Shown: positions 34,701 through 49,700 of the stretch, piece after piece
How the letters are laid out: the number at the start of each line of letters is the position of its first letter
Position numbering within the stretch: the first letter of the stretch is position 1
From: Sipunculus nudus
Lineage: Eukaryota; Annelida; Sipuncula; Golfingiida; Sipunculidae
NCBI GenBank assembly: GCA_026874595.1
Contig: CM049307.1
Coordinates: 53,238,370-53,302,369 of the forward strand
Reading direction: 5' to 3'
DNA: 64,000 nucleotides
The notes under the pieces: generated by a model
Database searches by the model: none
What the model was told of the DNA's origin: nothing
What the model saw: only the letters and a program-made list of their open reading frames with translations
Program-made: the position numbers and the translations under genes

Positions 34701-37700
34701 AGAGGCCAAGTGAACAGTTGCAGGTATTATGTTAAACTCCATGTTGCCCAGTAACGCCCCCTGGTATTTATAGTGGCACTCGGTCTTTAAAGTCCTGTGC
34801 TCTACTGCCGAGCCACAGAAGCCGGTATTCTTGGGACCTATTCTGATATCTGAGGTCCATAATTATAAACAATTTCTTTAAATTTTTATAAAAATAAGCA
34901 AAAAAAAAAGCTGACCTCCATTGCACCCAGGCTGTTCATTTAATTTATATCCATGCGTTTATACCATGTGGGGGCTTGCCAAAATAATCCAAACACATTC
35001 AACATGGACATCTTGCAGAGTTTACACAAGGCATTTTGCAACTAGTGACTATTCAACAAGCCACATAACATTACATGATTTTTCTTTGTGTCAACATTGA
35101 TGTATTTACCAGCAGTTTGTGGTTAAACAACCCATACATCCATCAAAGAGGCATTATCAGAACTTTTCCTAACAGGAATATTAATATGTACCAAGAGTTT
35201 ATTAATATGTACACAGAGTAAGCCAGAAATCCAATAAAATCTTCAGAAGGTAAATTAAGAGCTGGCTTTAAAATACTAGTATTCAAGTCCTTTCCACCTA
35301 TTTTTTCATGACTATTTTTTAGCAAGTCAAAGAATTTCAAAACTTGTTGCCCCGAGAACAGAAAGAGGAAAATAAACTAACCATGATGGAAATAAGGAAA
35401 TAATTGCCTACTTTGTGTAATTTTCCTGTAAACAATTGAAAATGATTTTATGAGTAACTAGTCTATTCTGTAGTATCATCTTGCCACCAATCTATGAAAT
35501 GGGCACGGCAGGGAACAATGATGAAGTCATAATAGATGTGACGCACAAAAGAGGCACCCGTATTAACAGAACAAATGATCAGGAACTGTCGACCCCTGTA
35601 CACAGTGAGACTTGTATTCTCCATGTTCACATGCTTCACTGTTACACCATATCTATATCAAAAGAGGATAACAATAGTTGGACGCTATGAACCACAGATA
35701 TAAATGAGACATGTCAAACAGGCCGCAAAGTGAAAAATGTTTATATCATAAGCAGGTAAGGTACCAAATATTCCGCATTATCCTCTTTCTGCAACTGGTG
35801 CAAATTTTGTTTGGCAAATTTGTATATATCGAGATAATTGCGTAAAATCAGGTGGACAGGGGAAGTGGGCTGGACAATAGTTGTTATGCTTCCAGCAGCA
35901 GCTTTCACTATACCTCCAGTGTTTCATCATAGTCTGGGCGTACAGCACGCAGGTGCTTGCCTACAGGAAAGATACAGATCACTGCAGAGAAGTCATTCCT
36001 GCCAACGGCCTTCTTTGCGTTCTGAACAATATGCTGGAAAAAAATATTAAAAGTTTAGAATGATCATTGTAAAATATAGGTTGAATCATTAATCTACCAT
36101 AAGTCACAAGGTGTAGATAAATTATGGACATCAAATCATGTCCCTGTACCTTCCTTCACAAACTGCTTTTAATAATAAGTTGTTATTCATCTGAAGTGAC
36201 TATACATATGTACATTAATACTAAATAACTGATGTTAATAACTCCACTCTACTATGCACTAAAATGGTGGGACAATATGTAATATTTGCAGCCACAGAAG
36301 GAGAAATTCAAAGATGATATATTGAAACCCTGCCAATGATCTCTGAGAATAACAACAGGACCATTCTTTAAGGATCAATTGCCAGTACCAAGCTGGATTC
36401 CTTAATGAATCCATCCTATGATAAGGCCACTCTTCTAATGAAGACAGTATTATACAGTCCCACTGATGACCTTAACACAGGTGTTATATTGTATATCTGT
36501 CTATACTACTGTCACATGAGAAGTCAAGTGTCACTTATTAAAGGGTCCCACTCACTGTGAAAGCATGCTGAATTAACTTGAAAAATAGCTCTTTCCCTTA
36601 AAAATAAATTTGTTCATGACAAACTTTTGCCCTGAAACTATTTGCTTACTCCTGTTAACAAGGGTTAAACATAGTGGCCGGGCATGACGACAGGTGTCAA
36701 CATAAACACAGCGGGTGCCCAGCCACAACACGTCAATCAGGAGATGCCCTGACTGACTTGGCCCAAAAAATGTAATTCATGTTACCGCTTGCTGAAGCAT
36801 CTAGTGTTGCAGCTAACATTTGGACCTCTGGTCACGTGGCCTTGTTATGGTAAACAGACACACCTGGACTATGTTTACCAACATGCATAGCCATAATGAG
36901 GTCTTAAACAGCCGTATGCGAGACACTGAGACTGTGTGCTGGGATGTTTTGCTGGGAAACTTTTGTATTAAGCAAAACTGAACTGATAGTGTGAAAGAAC
37001 AGACATAATACTGCTCCTGATTATGTCCCTTTAAATTTGGTGTCTCTTACTAAACTTAAACTAACCATATCAAAATGACAAGACTGTACCCACTGACCTC
37101 TCCCTCCTTGATGACAGTGTCAAGGGCCTGGTGTACCAGCTGCTCAAAGATCATCCTCTTACGGTGCTCGGGGATAATGTCCTTCATTAACTGCTGCTCA
37201 CTCTGAGTAACAACACAAAACACAAGAGCTCAAAACACAGGCCAAAACACCACATACTGCTGCTTACTATTAGTATATATCAGCAAACACTAAATATTAC
37301 AGGAGAGTGTTAAAGTATATTAAACTTGTGTAATATAAGTACACATGATTTACAGGGAGTAGTGGTGCTGTTAACATACTAGATATAATAGATTAATGTT
37401 ACTTTGCTGAAATAAAGAAAAGAATAGAGGATATCATGTAATAGTTTATTTGGCAAAGATTCCCTTAGTCAATATGAGAGTAATATGACATGGGAAAAAA
37501 CTCAAAGACTCTGAAAACTGAATGTTTAAGTACAAAAAGACAAGAAAAAAGCTAATCTATAAGAACAGCATGGTAAATGGAAGGGATGAACATGTAAATA
37601 AATATATCTGATCCATGTATTGTAATGCATAAGTTCACTGTTATCATTTGACTTCTGTACATTTCTTCACTAAGTAATTCAAGTGGATGGTGTATACATA

Positions 37701-40700
37701 ATTCCTGCATGAGGCTATTTAGAATAGAAGCACTCCAAATGCAGATAAAAAACTAACAACTTATTTACAGACCTGCATCAGTTTTAACAGTGCTGATACA
37801 CTGGTAGCATACACTTCAATATCCCTCTCTGATACCTCCTCTCTCCCCTCAGCTGTGGCTGACATGGATTTCTTGGCTGTAAATACAAGTGTATCATAAT
37901 TTTGCCTAAATATTCTTTCTATTGCTTAGAGCAGAACAATAAATTAACTAACACAAAGATAACTGACAGAAAAAAAAATAGGCTGTAAAAGTTCTAACAC
38001 TGAGATATGTTTGGGTAAAAGCATGCCAATGGGGTAGTTATGACATTATCCTATCTTAGGACAGAAATTCATGGTCTTGATTTAGACTGTGAACATGAAA
38101 TTTTTAACATGGCTTTAAGGATTTAGTCAAGATTACACAGCCAATATAAAATTTAATTAGGTTTTTGAAAAGTTGTCAGTTCAAAAATTAAGAACATATC
38201 TTCGCAGCAAAGAACAATATTTGACAATAATCCTGTTAATACAAATGTTCCATTACAATCCCTGCATTATACAGTGAATTAATATATGGTCAAATAATTT
38301 TGTATATTAAAGCATAATCACACTTCCAGCACTACACAAAATAAGAAAAAGAAGGCAATCCGCATACAACAGGAATTACCATATACATGCAAACACAAGA
38401 CTACCAGTATACATACTTACAACTGTAATGGTACCATCTAGAGCTGATAACTCATAGTCATTCAGAAGGCAAAGATCCATGTAATCATAACATTTTTCCT
38501 CATATGGAGTGATAATATCAGTTTAAAAAATCTGGTAAAATCTCCTTGACCCAATTAAATTTGTACATGCAATGTACAGTAAAATGAGTATATAAACCAG
38601 AATATGAACAAGAACAGACCCCCATTTTTAGCAGCATATACTGACACTTGGCATATTTATTGTTTATTCCATCTAACGATCCACAATCTTGTTAAAGATG
38701 TTGGTCCTGTGACCTTGATCTTTTTAAAGATGTGTCCTGTGACCTTGACCTTTGATCTCACAACCCCAAAATCAATTTGGGTCTTGCTTTTCCAATGGGA
38801 CATATGCAAGTCAAGTTTGAAATCTATACATCAATAAAGCAGGAATTATCATCCAGAAACTTATTTTTGGACAGATGGATCCTGTGACCTTCACCTTTGA
38901 CCTTGTGACCTCAAAATTGAGTGTTCTTCCTCTCTTGGCAGGAGAACTATATGTGCAAGATGAAAGATATGAGATGAAATGTTTGGCTGAAAATGCATCC
39001 ACATCTTTTTAAAGATGTGTCCTGTTAACTTGACCTTTGACCTCATGACCCCAAAATCAATTTTGGTCTTACTTTTCCAATGGGACATATAGGTTTGAAA
39101 TCCATACATAAATAAAAGCAGGAATTATCATCCAGAAACTAATTTTTGGACATATGGCTCCTGTGACCTTCATCTTTGACCTTGTAACCTCAAAATTGAT
39201 AGGGTTCTTCCTCTCTTGGCAGGTGAACTATATGTGCAAGATGAAAGATCTAAGATGAAATGTTTGGCTGAAAATGCATCCACATCTTTTTAAAGATGTG
39301 ACCTTGACCTTTGACCTCATGACCCCAAAATCAATTTGGGTCTTGCTTTTCCAATGGGTCAAATACAAGTCAAGTTTGAAATCCAAACATCAATAAAAGA
39401 AGGAATTATCATCCAGAAACTAATTTTTGGACAGATGGCTCCTGTGACCTTCACCTTTGACCTTGTGACCTCAAAATTGACAGGGTTCTTCCTCTCTTGG
39501 CAGGTGAACTATATGTGCAAGATGAAAGATCTAAGATGAAATGTTTGGCTGAAAATGCATCCACATCTTTTTAAAGATGTGACCTTGACCTTTGACCTCA
39601 TGACCCCAAAATCAATTTGGGTCTTGCTTTTCCAATGGGTCAAATACAAGTCAAGTTTGAAATCCAAACATCAATAAAAGAAGGAATTATCATCCAGAAA
39701 CTAATTTTTGGACAGATGGCTCCTGTGACCTTCACCTTTGACCTTATGACCTCAAAATTGATAGGGTTCTTCCTCTCTTGGCAGGTGAACTATATGTGCA
39801 AGATGAAAGATCTAAGATGAAATGTTTGGCTGAAAATGCATCCACATCTTTTTAAAGATGTGACCTTGACCTTTGACCTCATGACCCCAAAATCAATTTG
39901 GGTCTTGCTTTTCCAATGGGTCAAATACAAGTCAAGTTTGAAATCCAAACATCAATAAAAGAAGGAATTATCATCCAGAAACTAATTTTTGGACAGATGG
40001 CTCCTGTGACCTTCACCTTTGACCTTGTGACCTCAAAATTGACAGGGTTCTTCCTCTCTTGGCAGGTGAACTATATGTGCAAGATGAAAGATCTGAGATG
40101 AAATGTTTGGCTGAAAATGCATCCACAATCTTTTTAAAGATGTGTCCTGTGACCTTGACCTTTGACCTCATGACCCCAAAATCCATTTGGGTCTTGCTTT
40201 TCCAATGGGACATATATAAGTCAAGTTTGAAATCCATACATCAATAAAAGCAGGAATTATCATCCAGAAACTAATTTTTGGACATATGGCTCCTGTGACC
40301 TTCACCTTTGACTTTGTGACCTCAAAATTGATAGGGGTCTTCCACTCTTGGCAGGTGAACTATATGTGCAAGATGAAAGATCTGAGATGAATTGTTTGGC
40401 TGAAAATGTATCCACAATCTTTTTAAAGAGGTTTCCTGTGACCTTGACCTTTGACCTCATGACCCCAAAATCAATTTGGGTCTTGCTTTTTCAATGGGAC
40501 ATATATAAGTCAATTTTGAAATCATTACATCATAAAAGCAGGAATTATCATCCAGAAACTAATTTTTTGACAGATAGCTCCTGTGGCCTTGACCTTTGAC
40601 CTTGTGACCCCAAAATTTATATGGATCATCCATTATTGGCAAGTGAGCTATATATTCAAGATGGAAGACCTGGGATGAAAGTTTGGCTTAAAATGCATCC

Positions 40701-43700
40701 ACAGTATCTTTTAAAATGCCAGTCCAGTGACCTTGACCTTTGACCTCATGACCCTAGAACCTATAGGGTTCTTACTTTAGTGGTGGGCCATACATAAGTC
40801 ATGTTTGAAATCCATATGGCTATCAACACTGGAGATATCATAAGAGGTGTGTGATTTTCACCATATATGGCAATATTCAAGGTCAAGGCCACTATCATAG
40901 GAAAGGTCATGACCCCAATTTAAATAAGCATCATCCCATAACCCATACCTATGTATATGCATAATATAAAAGAAATCTGTCCATTAGTTTTTGACTTATA
41001 ATGCACACAGTGCTGTAAGGTGGCAATTTTGGGGGTATTAATCGGCACGAAAACAAGTAAAGAATAATAGGTGGCGCCACCAGTTTCTGGAACATGACAA
41101 CCCTATCCATGATCTTCCATCAACTTGATTTTGGGATAAATCCATGCAAGATTTCTTGAGATATTAAAGAATTTGTGGGATTTTCCTCAAAATTGGACCT
41201 ATTCAAGGTCAAGGACACTCTCCTAGTAAAGGTCATGACCTCATTTTAAATAGGTGTCGTCCTCTTACCCATATCTATACATATACCAAGTTTGGTAAAG
41301 TTCCGTGAAATATTTTTTGGGTTATCGCGCCAACAAGATTCATATGCGGCGGCGGCGGCAGCGGCAGGACCGGTATGAAAACATAGTATCCCCCGACTTT
41401 GTCTGGGGATACAATAATGGCATCAAGAGTTGTAATTATTCAGTCAATGCATGACATGAGAATCAAGTAAAATCTGTGCATATCCCTTAGGGGATCTCCC
41501 CATTCCAATGACTAAATTGGTATTTCTGGCATGACACATTATGCTCATAAATGCACAAATCTGTTTTCTTTTCACAGATAAAAACTTGAAGGTCCCTACT
41601 GGTTCATAAAAAACTACCCATAATATTTTTTTTCAAATTTAAACTTTTCAATTTGTTGATTTTTTCCGTCCAAATATAGCAGCAGCTTTGCCCCTCTGAT
41701 GTAAGATGTCTACCAAGATGGTAGCACAAGCAAGGCAGCACAAGCTGTTGAAAACTGCATTGAAAATCTTGAGCCATGTTTTTCTGACTAGTCCAAATAT
41801 GAACAACTGATCTGATATAGGGGTACTGTGAACTACATCATGATGTAAAGAGATTATTGTTACAATGCAGGAGATTTCTGCTGTGTATAATAAAGTTCTT
41901 ACCTAGTTCTTGCATTACCATCTGTTGCTTTAGGAGCTGTATGGAAGCTTTCTTGACCAACCTGTTAAAGTATTTCATGTTAATAGGGCAGCCAGCTATT
42001 AAGTTTCAGCCTCTTGTATTGTGTTACATCTATCTTAGACCATACAGATTCAACAAGAGAAACTATCCAATACCTGAAATGCTCAAATCACAGCCCATAC
42101 CTGAAATCACATGCCCAGTCACATATTAGAACTAATTAAGCCCATTTTTACTCAGAGAGGCCTGTTTCAATAAGACAATTAAGAAGCAATCATACTCAAT
42201 AATTCAGCACCCATAGAGCAGTTAATATGCTGCCTAAAATAAGACTAAGCTTGGCATCTGTTTCTTTATGTGTACTGGGTACTTATGTCTGTGAATAGTG
42301 GCTTAGTTGTGTTTAAATTGTAAAAAAAAAAATTTAGTGCCAATACAAATTACCATACATTCCAAACAAGTTTGAATTCTGAATTAACTCAAATACAGTC
42401 TTTCCTAAAAAAATTATTATTTTTCCTCACTTAATAAATTTGAATGCACAAAATTTCAGAAGCTGGAGTGAAAATATATGATTTTCAGTAGATGTCACAT
42501 TGCAAATTTCCTGGAGGTCACCATCTAGCCTTGGTTTGTTATGATAGTACTGCAGTGAATGGAAAATACTTTAGATTTGTTTTTTTAGATTTTCTTTAAC
42601 AACCCCCTATACTCTCAGCAAATCATCACTGGGAGAGCAGCAGGCTGTAATTCTGTCTTTTACTGAGACAGACCTCTGTACACTAGTTTTACCTGTGACT
42701 ACCAGAGTACTTCAGGATCAGTAATAAACAATAGCCATCATCAGAAAAAAAGTTACAAACAGAAGTAAAATATCATTCTGCAGCAGCAGATCTGCTAACA
42801 CACAAATACACACTGGGGGAATACACAGTAACAGCCTGAGACAAGAAGAACATGAAACAAAAACATCTTTTAAACTACTGCTATATGGTTCAGATATAAC
42901 TGTAGGGGATCGCAACTCAAACAGCAAAACTCAAGCCTTTTATCATGCTTACTGAAAGCTGAAACAAAAAGAAAACAAGACGGCTTGTCACAATATCACA
43001 GCTAATCAAACCATGCAGATGTTACAGTCCCCAGCACTTACCAGCAGCTAGTTTCAGACTGTCAAAATATGAAACAACATTGACATGGGTCTGAATATAT
43101 AAAATTATAGAATGTTACAGCTGCAGGTCACAAAGTTCTATTGCTGGTAATATGTTAAAATGTCAGCTGTACAAGATCATGAAGTCTTGCTGTAAATGAC
43201 GTGGCCAGCTGTGCTTGGCTATTAGACCACTATTTCCTGGGCAAGTGTTAGATTTATATCCATTTTGGCAGATTCTCAGAAATTTAAATGTGTGGGTGAA
43301 GTATTTTTAATCTGTGACCAATCAAAGATTTCCGGTACAAATGTGTGCATTTTGAAGCCGAATAGGTGTTGCATATTTAATTCAGGTCTCTCATGAGAAA
43401 CAGGGATACATAAACTCTTAGGGATAAAGTATGTACGACATATCACAAGTGTTTAAAACAAAAGGTGTCTTGTCTACAGCAAAAACGACATTTCTACAAT
43501 TTATGATTCCAGCTTTTTTGGACTTACTGTTTAATTGAACTGATTTGACTTTGGAAAACTCAGGGTACTTACAATTGTATGCCCTTGTGTCCTTTTTTGG
43601 TTGGTGTATCTCTTATTGATTTCAATTTACTGGCCTGCAAATAAATCAACATGGTTTTTATCTAACTTTATGTTAAATTCTATACACTATCCATTTAGAT

Positions 43701-46700
43701 CTCGTTTTTTATCTATTTTGTAGTGCTGCTGAAAAAAATGTTTCAGTTGCATTTATCAGGTAACTTATTTATAATAGTTACATTTATTTGGAAATAAATT
43801 GTTCTATATAATAATACATAATTCATGAATGTACATCTCTATGTATAGTAAATGCACAGGTGTATACTGATAAAGATAAAAAGTTGACTGTCACATGAAA
43901 AATCTTCAAATAGTACATGAAAATAAACAACTGTAAATAAAGCAGGAATTTCAGGTTGAAAATCACATCTCAGGTCTGTGTACACTCATCCAAGTGGTAA
44001 TCAGGCTAACATGTTTATCAGTTTATTTAAAGTACTCACAGTGACTGGTGAATGTGAAAAGCTGACATTTGCACTGTCTTGGCTTCCAGATCTCATATGG
44101 TCTTTCAAACTGGAAATAAAACAAGTTGAAGGATAAACCTAATGGTGAAAAACATGACACAGGAAGAAACACTGTGGGAAAACATAAACAGGAGCAATGG
44201 GCACCCATTGTATGTCTTGGGACCTTTGACCTAATTAAATATGCTTGGATCTTGCCAAGAATTAAATAAAGGTGAGAAACTCCATTGATAAATATTTGTT
44301 AAGAATCTCATGATCTCTAAGATTTTTGGCTAACCAACATGGCTGCACCATGTCTGGTGACCTCTGACCGCATTAATTATGTATGGATTTAGCTTTTAAT
44401 CAAATTTAGGTGAGATTTTACATTGGTTATTTCTGATGAGTTTCAACAAAATCCATCAATTCCTTGTAAGTTATCACGGCAACACCACAAAGAAGCAAGG
44501 TGACATCAGACCTCATTAAATATGTGAGGATTTTGCCTAGATTCCAGCTCAGGTGAGATAATCTATTGGTTAGTAGTTCAGATGAGTTTAGTGAAAATCC
44601 TTTAAAGCCTTGAGTTATTGCAGTGACACTTAAAATAAACGGACTGAGTCTATATAAATGCATGAGGAATATCTTAGTTAATTGAGATATACATGCATAA
44701 AAATATTATTCAATTTCATAAATATCCTAACAGACAAAGACATGCTTAACCAAAAACTGTCAAGTTGTGCTAAAGCTGAGTTGGATATACCTACCCCTGT
44801 AGTGACTTGGCAATAGCAGTGGACCTGATGCTGGCGTACAGGTCCATGTAGTCAGACTCCATGCCACAGTTCTGCAGCCAGTGAGAAATCTGCTGTAACT
44901 CTGTCACAATCTTCTGGGGCATGTGTTCAATCACCACACCATCCTCTGATGGTAAATCTGTGTTGAACATAATCTCAGAGGCTCTTCATGCAGAATATGG
45001 ATTTCTGAATTAATACTCTGAGAAATATTATTTATTTACAGAATAAGGATGCTCTTTTCAAGATCACTATACAGGTATATTAAAAGATAACACTGAAATA
45101 AAATCTTTAAAAATTTTGATTATATAAAATTTGAACACCAAAAATTAGATAAATTTCAACTATGCAAGAGCAACACATTAGTACTTAGAGACAATGGCAT
45201 GCATGCATGTACACATATCAATATATGTAACATGAATGTTAACAGCCTATGATGCTCAAAGGTTGATAAAGGTATTAGTAAAGGTGGAAGGAGTGACAAG
45301 TTTTGAAGTATTGCACTACACTACACCTGAGAAATATGCTGTATTTGGCATAGATTTGGAAATTTATATAAACTGATTCCATATTAGGTCACGTTGTACT
45401 TACAAATAGTATTAAGAGGTTAAAGCAAATAGCTTTTACACCTTTTTTCAGTCATACTTGCCATATTATAGAAAAAACATATCTTGTTTGGTTAATCTGC
45501 TGGTGTGCTATTTATGATTTAGGGGGTATTTATTTCAAATGGAGCCAGAATATAAAGTATGGAACAACACTTGTGGTGAAATTGTCTTTTCAGCAAGAAA
45601 AATCAACTTCTCAGCTCAGACTGTTTCCACTATTTATCATTCATTTCTTAAAATGTATTATAATGGTTTATGAGTCACTTCTAAAACTGTGTTACAAGGT
45701 TATATCAGTCAATTCTTAACCAATTTTATAATGGTGTTCAGTCAATTTTTAAACTGAGGCTAGTACAGGACTGATGTACACAGCAGCTATAAAAATCATC
45801 TGTGCCCTCTGCTGCAGACAGCCTTACCGTCATCTACAGACACAGCATCCAACAGCACCACAGGCTGGACTGGTTTACTGTGTCTTGCCAGCAAGTTACG
45901 AAACTCTCTCTCAAGTGCATCCTTTCCTGCTTCAAACAATGTGGCCTGAAATGTATAATAGTGGGGCAACTTAAATCATCATGAGGTAATATTGTTTCTT
46001 GCAATATTGCAACAAATTTGAAAACTGCAGACTGGTGTATAGAATTGTCAGTATAACTAATGACACAGACTGTTCATAAAGGATGAGTGATAGAACACCA
46101 GGTAATATTAAATTGATGTGAATCTTGACAGAACTGATTCTCAATTGTTACCTATTGTAAGTTAACCTTGGTCTGGGAACCCAAATGTTTAATCATGGTT
46201 TCTGTAATTTAATTTCTTTCCTGAATATTTTATCTTGTAATTTTTTTTGTTCTGATAACTACTGGTAATCCAGATGTACAAATTTCTTAAGTTATTGCAA
46301 GCCATAGCTGAAGTATCTATATGTAATATCCACTTATAATTTCACTTTTTAAAAACAAAAAGAAAAATGTTTTATCCATTTGAAAAAAAGAAAATGGTCG
46401 TATCTTTAAAACTGTGCTGCCAGATATGTGGCCAGAATTTCTTGGTTCAGTTTGCAGTGGTTCTAACCAGGTCTACTTGTATTTAATACATAGATGTATT
46501 CACTGGAAGATCATTTAGTTATATACTGACCACATGAGCCATCTCTGGACTGTGTGAGTTGTTTGCATTGAAGTACTCCTGTGCTTTCTGCAGCTTAGCC
46601 ATGCTTTCAAGGTATGACTCTAAAGCATCACTTGGTCTGAAAGGAAGCAAACCATGCACAAAGGTGATCAGCTAGATATCCCATTCTTACAAAGTTATTT

Positions 46701-49700
46701 TGTACAATGAAAATTTTCAAGGCAGATTCCAAGTAAGGACAAACTTGCAATATTTCATACTTGGCTAATATAAAATCTATTGAGCTATACTAGCTGATAA
46801 TAGGTACTGATTACCTGCACAGATAAATTCAAAATAATGATTCAAAAGGTGAGAACTTCAAACTAGAAGCTTACACACAGCAATGATATGATATTAAAAG
46901 GGAAAATCCTGAAACATCATGTCTGAAAAGTCCACAAATGAAGTGAAAAAAACTTGGTGAATGTTAAAAAGATAAATATTTTGATATAACTTTGGAGTAT
47001 GGTTCATGATAATACTTAAGATTTCCGAAAAGCTGCAATAAGACATTGCAAAAATAATTTCATTTGTATTCAGGTGATTCTTGGTTACCTACAGGTAATA
47101 TGTAAAATAAAAGTATAACTTTGAATGCATAACCAGAAATCTGCCACTGTTCATAATAGAGAAAGTATAGTGAAACCCCATAATAAGAACCACCTTGGAG
47201 ACTGACCAATGTGGTAATAAGTTGGAGGTGGTCATATTTGTGAAATTCTAAGTTGCCTGGCTCATATATTGGTGGCCATGAAAAATGGTTGAAATTGTTG
47301 GGTGGTCAAAAGGTGGGGTTCCACTGTAGTACAAATGATTTGAGCACTCACCCCTCTCTGATTGTTGGTTCCACTTCTTCTGCCACATGATAAAATCCTA
47401 ATACATGTTCCAGCAGATTCAGAGTTCTTTCAATGTCTGGGTATTTTTGTTAAGGAGGCTATACCAAGCAGGGTTTGGCATTAATGGTAATCCACTTTCC
47501 AAGTGGCAAGTATAAGTTCTGGAAAATGGTGGTAGGGCAATTGAAAGTCATCTCCTACTGTTATCTCCACCTGTTCCATGCATATTTAGCCGAATCTGTC
47601 ATTTAGTTTTTGACAAATAATGCTCACAGTACTGTCAAGTGGAAATTATGGGGTATTGAAAGGCACAAAAACAAGAAAAGGACAGAAGGTGTCACCAACT
47701 GTCTTCCATAGTAGACAAAGCTATCCAAGATCTTCAGTCAATTTGATTTTTGCACCAATGCATGCATCCCTTATTGAAATATTTATGATTTTGTATGATT
47801 TTCACTATATATGATTATATTCAAGGTCAAGGTCACTCTCATAGGAAATGTCATGACCCCAATTTAAGTATGCATTATTCCATAACCAATATCTATGTAC
47901 ATGCATAATATGAAAGAATTCTGTCCATTAGTTTTTCACTTATAATGCTCACAGTACTGTCAAGTGGCACTGATGGGGGTATAAAACGGCATGAAAGCAA
48001 GAAAAGGATAATAGTTAGCCGGTACTTGACAACACTATCAATGATCTTCAGTCAACTTAATTTTTGGATCAATCCATGCAATATTCCATGAGGTATTTAA
48101 GAATTTGTGTGATTTTCCCCTAAAATGGACCTTTTCAAGGTCAAGGCCACTCTCCTAGTAAAGGTCATGACCCCATTTTAAACAGGCTTTGTCCTCTCAC
48201 CCATATCTATGAACATGTCATGTTTGGTAAAGATCCGTGAAGATCTAAGTTATTTCACCTGAAAGAAATCTCTGCGGCGGTAGTGCCGTGACCGTGCCTA
48301 AACCATACTATCCCCGGACTTTGTCTGGGGATACAATATGTCCTGAAATACCAAAGAGCCACAAAATAATCAATGGTAACACAACATAACCACAATGCAT
48401 CACAGTGAGCCAAAGGATACTCTCGTGTCGCCTCTGGAGTTGCCCTGATTCCTGGTACACTGGCATGATGGTTTCTTCAAGACGCTTTAGTCGAGTATCA
48501 AAGGTGTTCAAGATCCCCATCATGTTCTGTGTCATCTGATTGCTGTGACCCAGGGCATCCTTCAGTGTGTTCAGCCTACTCATCTCCTGTGAAGAACAAC
48601 ACATGCTAAGTCATACTCTTATATAATGGCATAAAACTTTTTGGTTAGGCCAAAAAAATAAAAGGTATGGTTCTCAGGCACTGCCCGCGTCACTTTTAAC
48701 CCCCTGCATCAAACAATTTTTATTTTGATTTTCATCTTTCAAGAAGATAAAATAGTATAATTTTGATATGATTTCCTTTGGTATGTAGTGCTTTTACCTG
48801 TTCAGCTAAATAACCCTGTCATTTTCATGCATTTCCCTGATCATATGACATTTTTATTGAAACATACAAAAATAGGTCAAAAATCAAATACTGCCCACCC
48901 CCAGTGATTTCTGAAAAAAAGTGCCTGAGAACCATAATTTTTTATTTTTTTTGCCTTATTCTTGGTTATTCTGTAAAACATTTCAAGACTCATGGCAGAA
49001 CCTACTTGAATTTTAAATTAATTTAGTCAAATTTTATTTTGCTAGTACAGTGAAACCTGTGTAAAAAGACCATCCCTTCCCACTGGCCAAAGGTGGTCTT
49101 AATTCACAGGTGGTTTTATTAGACAGATCATTTATAACCAGTGTGAATGCATTCATTTTACTCTAGGGTATCTTAATATACAGGTGGTCTTATTGGACAG
49201 GTGGTCTTCTGACAGGCTCTGCTGTATAGTCTGTATTTCATAATATACATAATCTTCTATTTCAGGGCAATACTTTAGAATTTAGCCTGCAATGCCCAGA
49301 TATTGTTAATTACTGCATATTTATATACAGAGTTTATCATCTATCCTGAGAAATGGTCTAAACAGATATTGACAACACCAGGAGTACATTACCTGAGATG
49401 AGGGGTCCAAGACTATAAACTTGGTTCCCAATCTGAGAGGGGTTGCAAGGCAGTCTGCCCCATCCTTCCAAAAATATCCATTAAATGATCATGTAGTTGT
49501 GTTGTGAAGCAACTTGCAACCGCAAATAGCAGATGATCTCAAGATTTCTGGCATGTCAGCATGTGACCTTGTGACTGTTAATGGTTGAAGCTTGTAATGT
49601 GATTTACCCCTAGGGACTGAACGTTAACCAGTTGCTTGAGGAGTTTTTGTCAGGTGACTGTGGCTGCCACCAGTCACTGACTAGTTGCTGACTCAGCTTG

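Larger units (their letters stand above)
32773..35913 (-). other. EXOC7: EXOC7 intron 12
   Basis: Three-kb intron holding a SINE copy (33245-33515), a SINE head fragment (34745-34830) and otherwise AT-rich unassigned sequence. Confidence 0.5.

Noticed and set aside
39336-40101. Three nearly identical 67-residue ORFs (MGLAFPMGQ...)
   Set aside because: They recur with the 281-bp satellite period and are not conserved at codon level; repeat-borne, not a protein family.
48308-48420. C-terminal hydrophobic extension of the EXOC7 exon 2 ORF, looks like a membrane segment
   Set aside because: It lies beyond the A|GTATCC donor and is intron; exon 3 continues the family sequence in phase.
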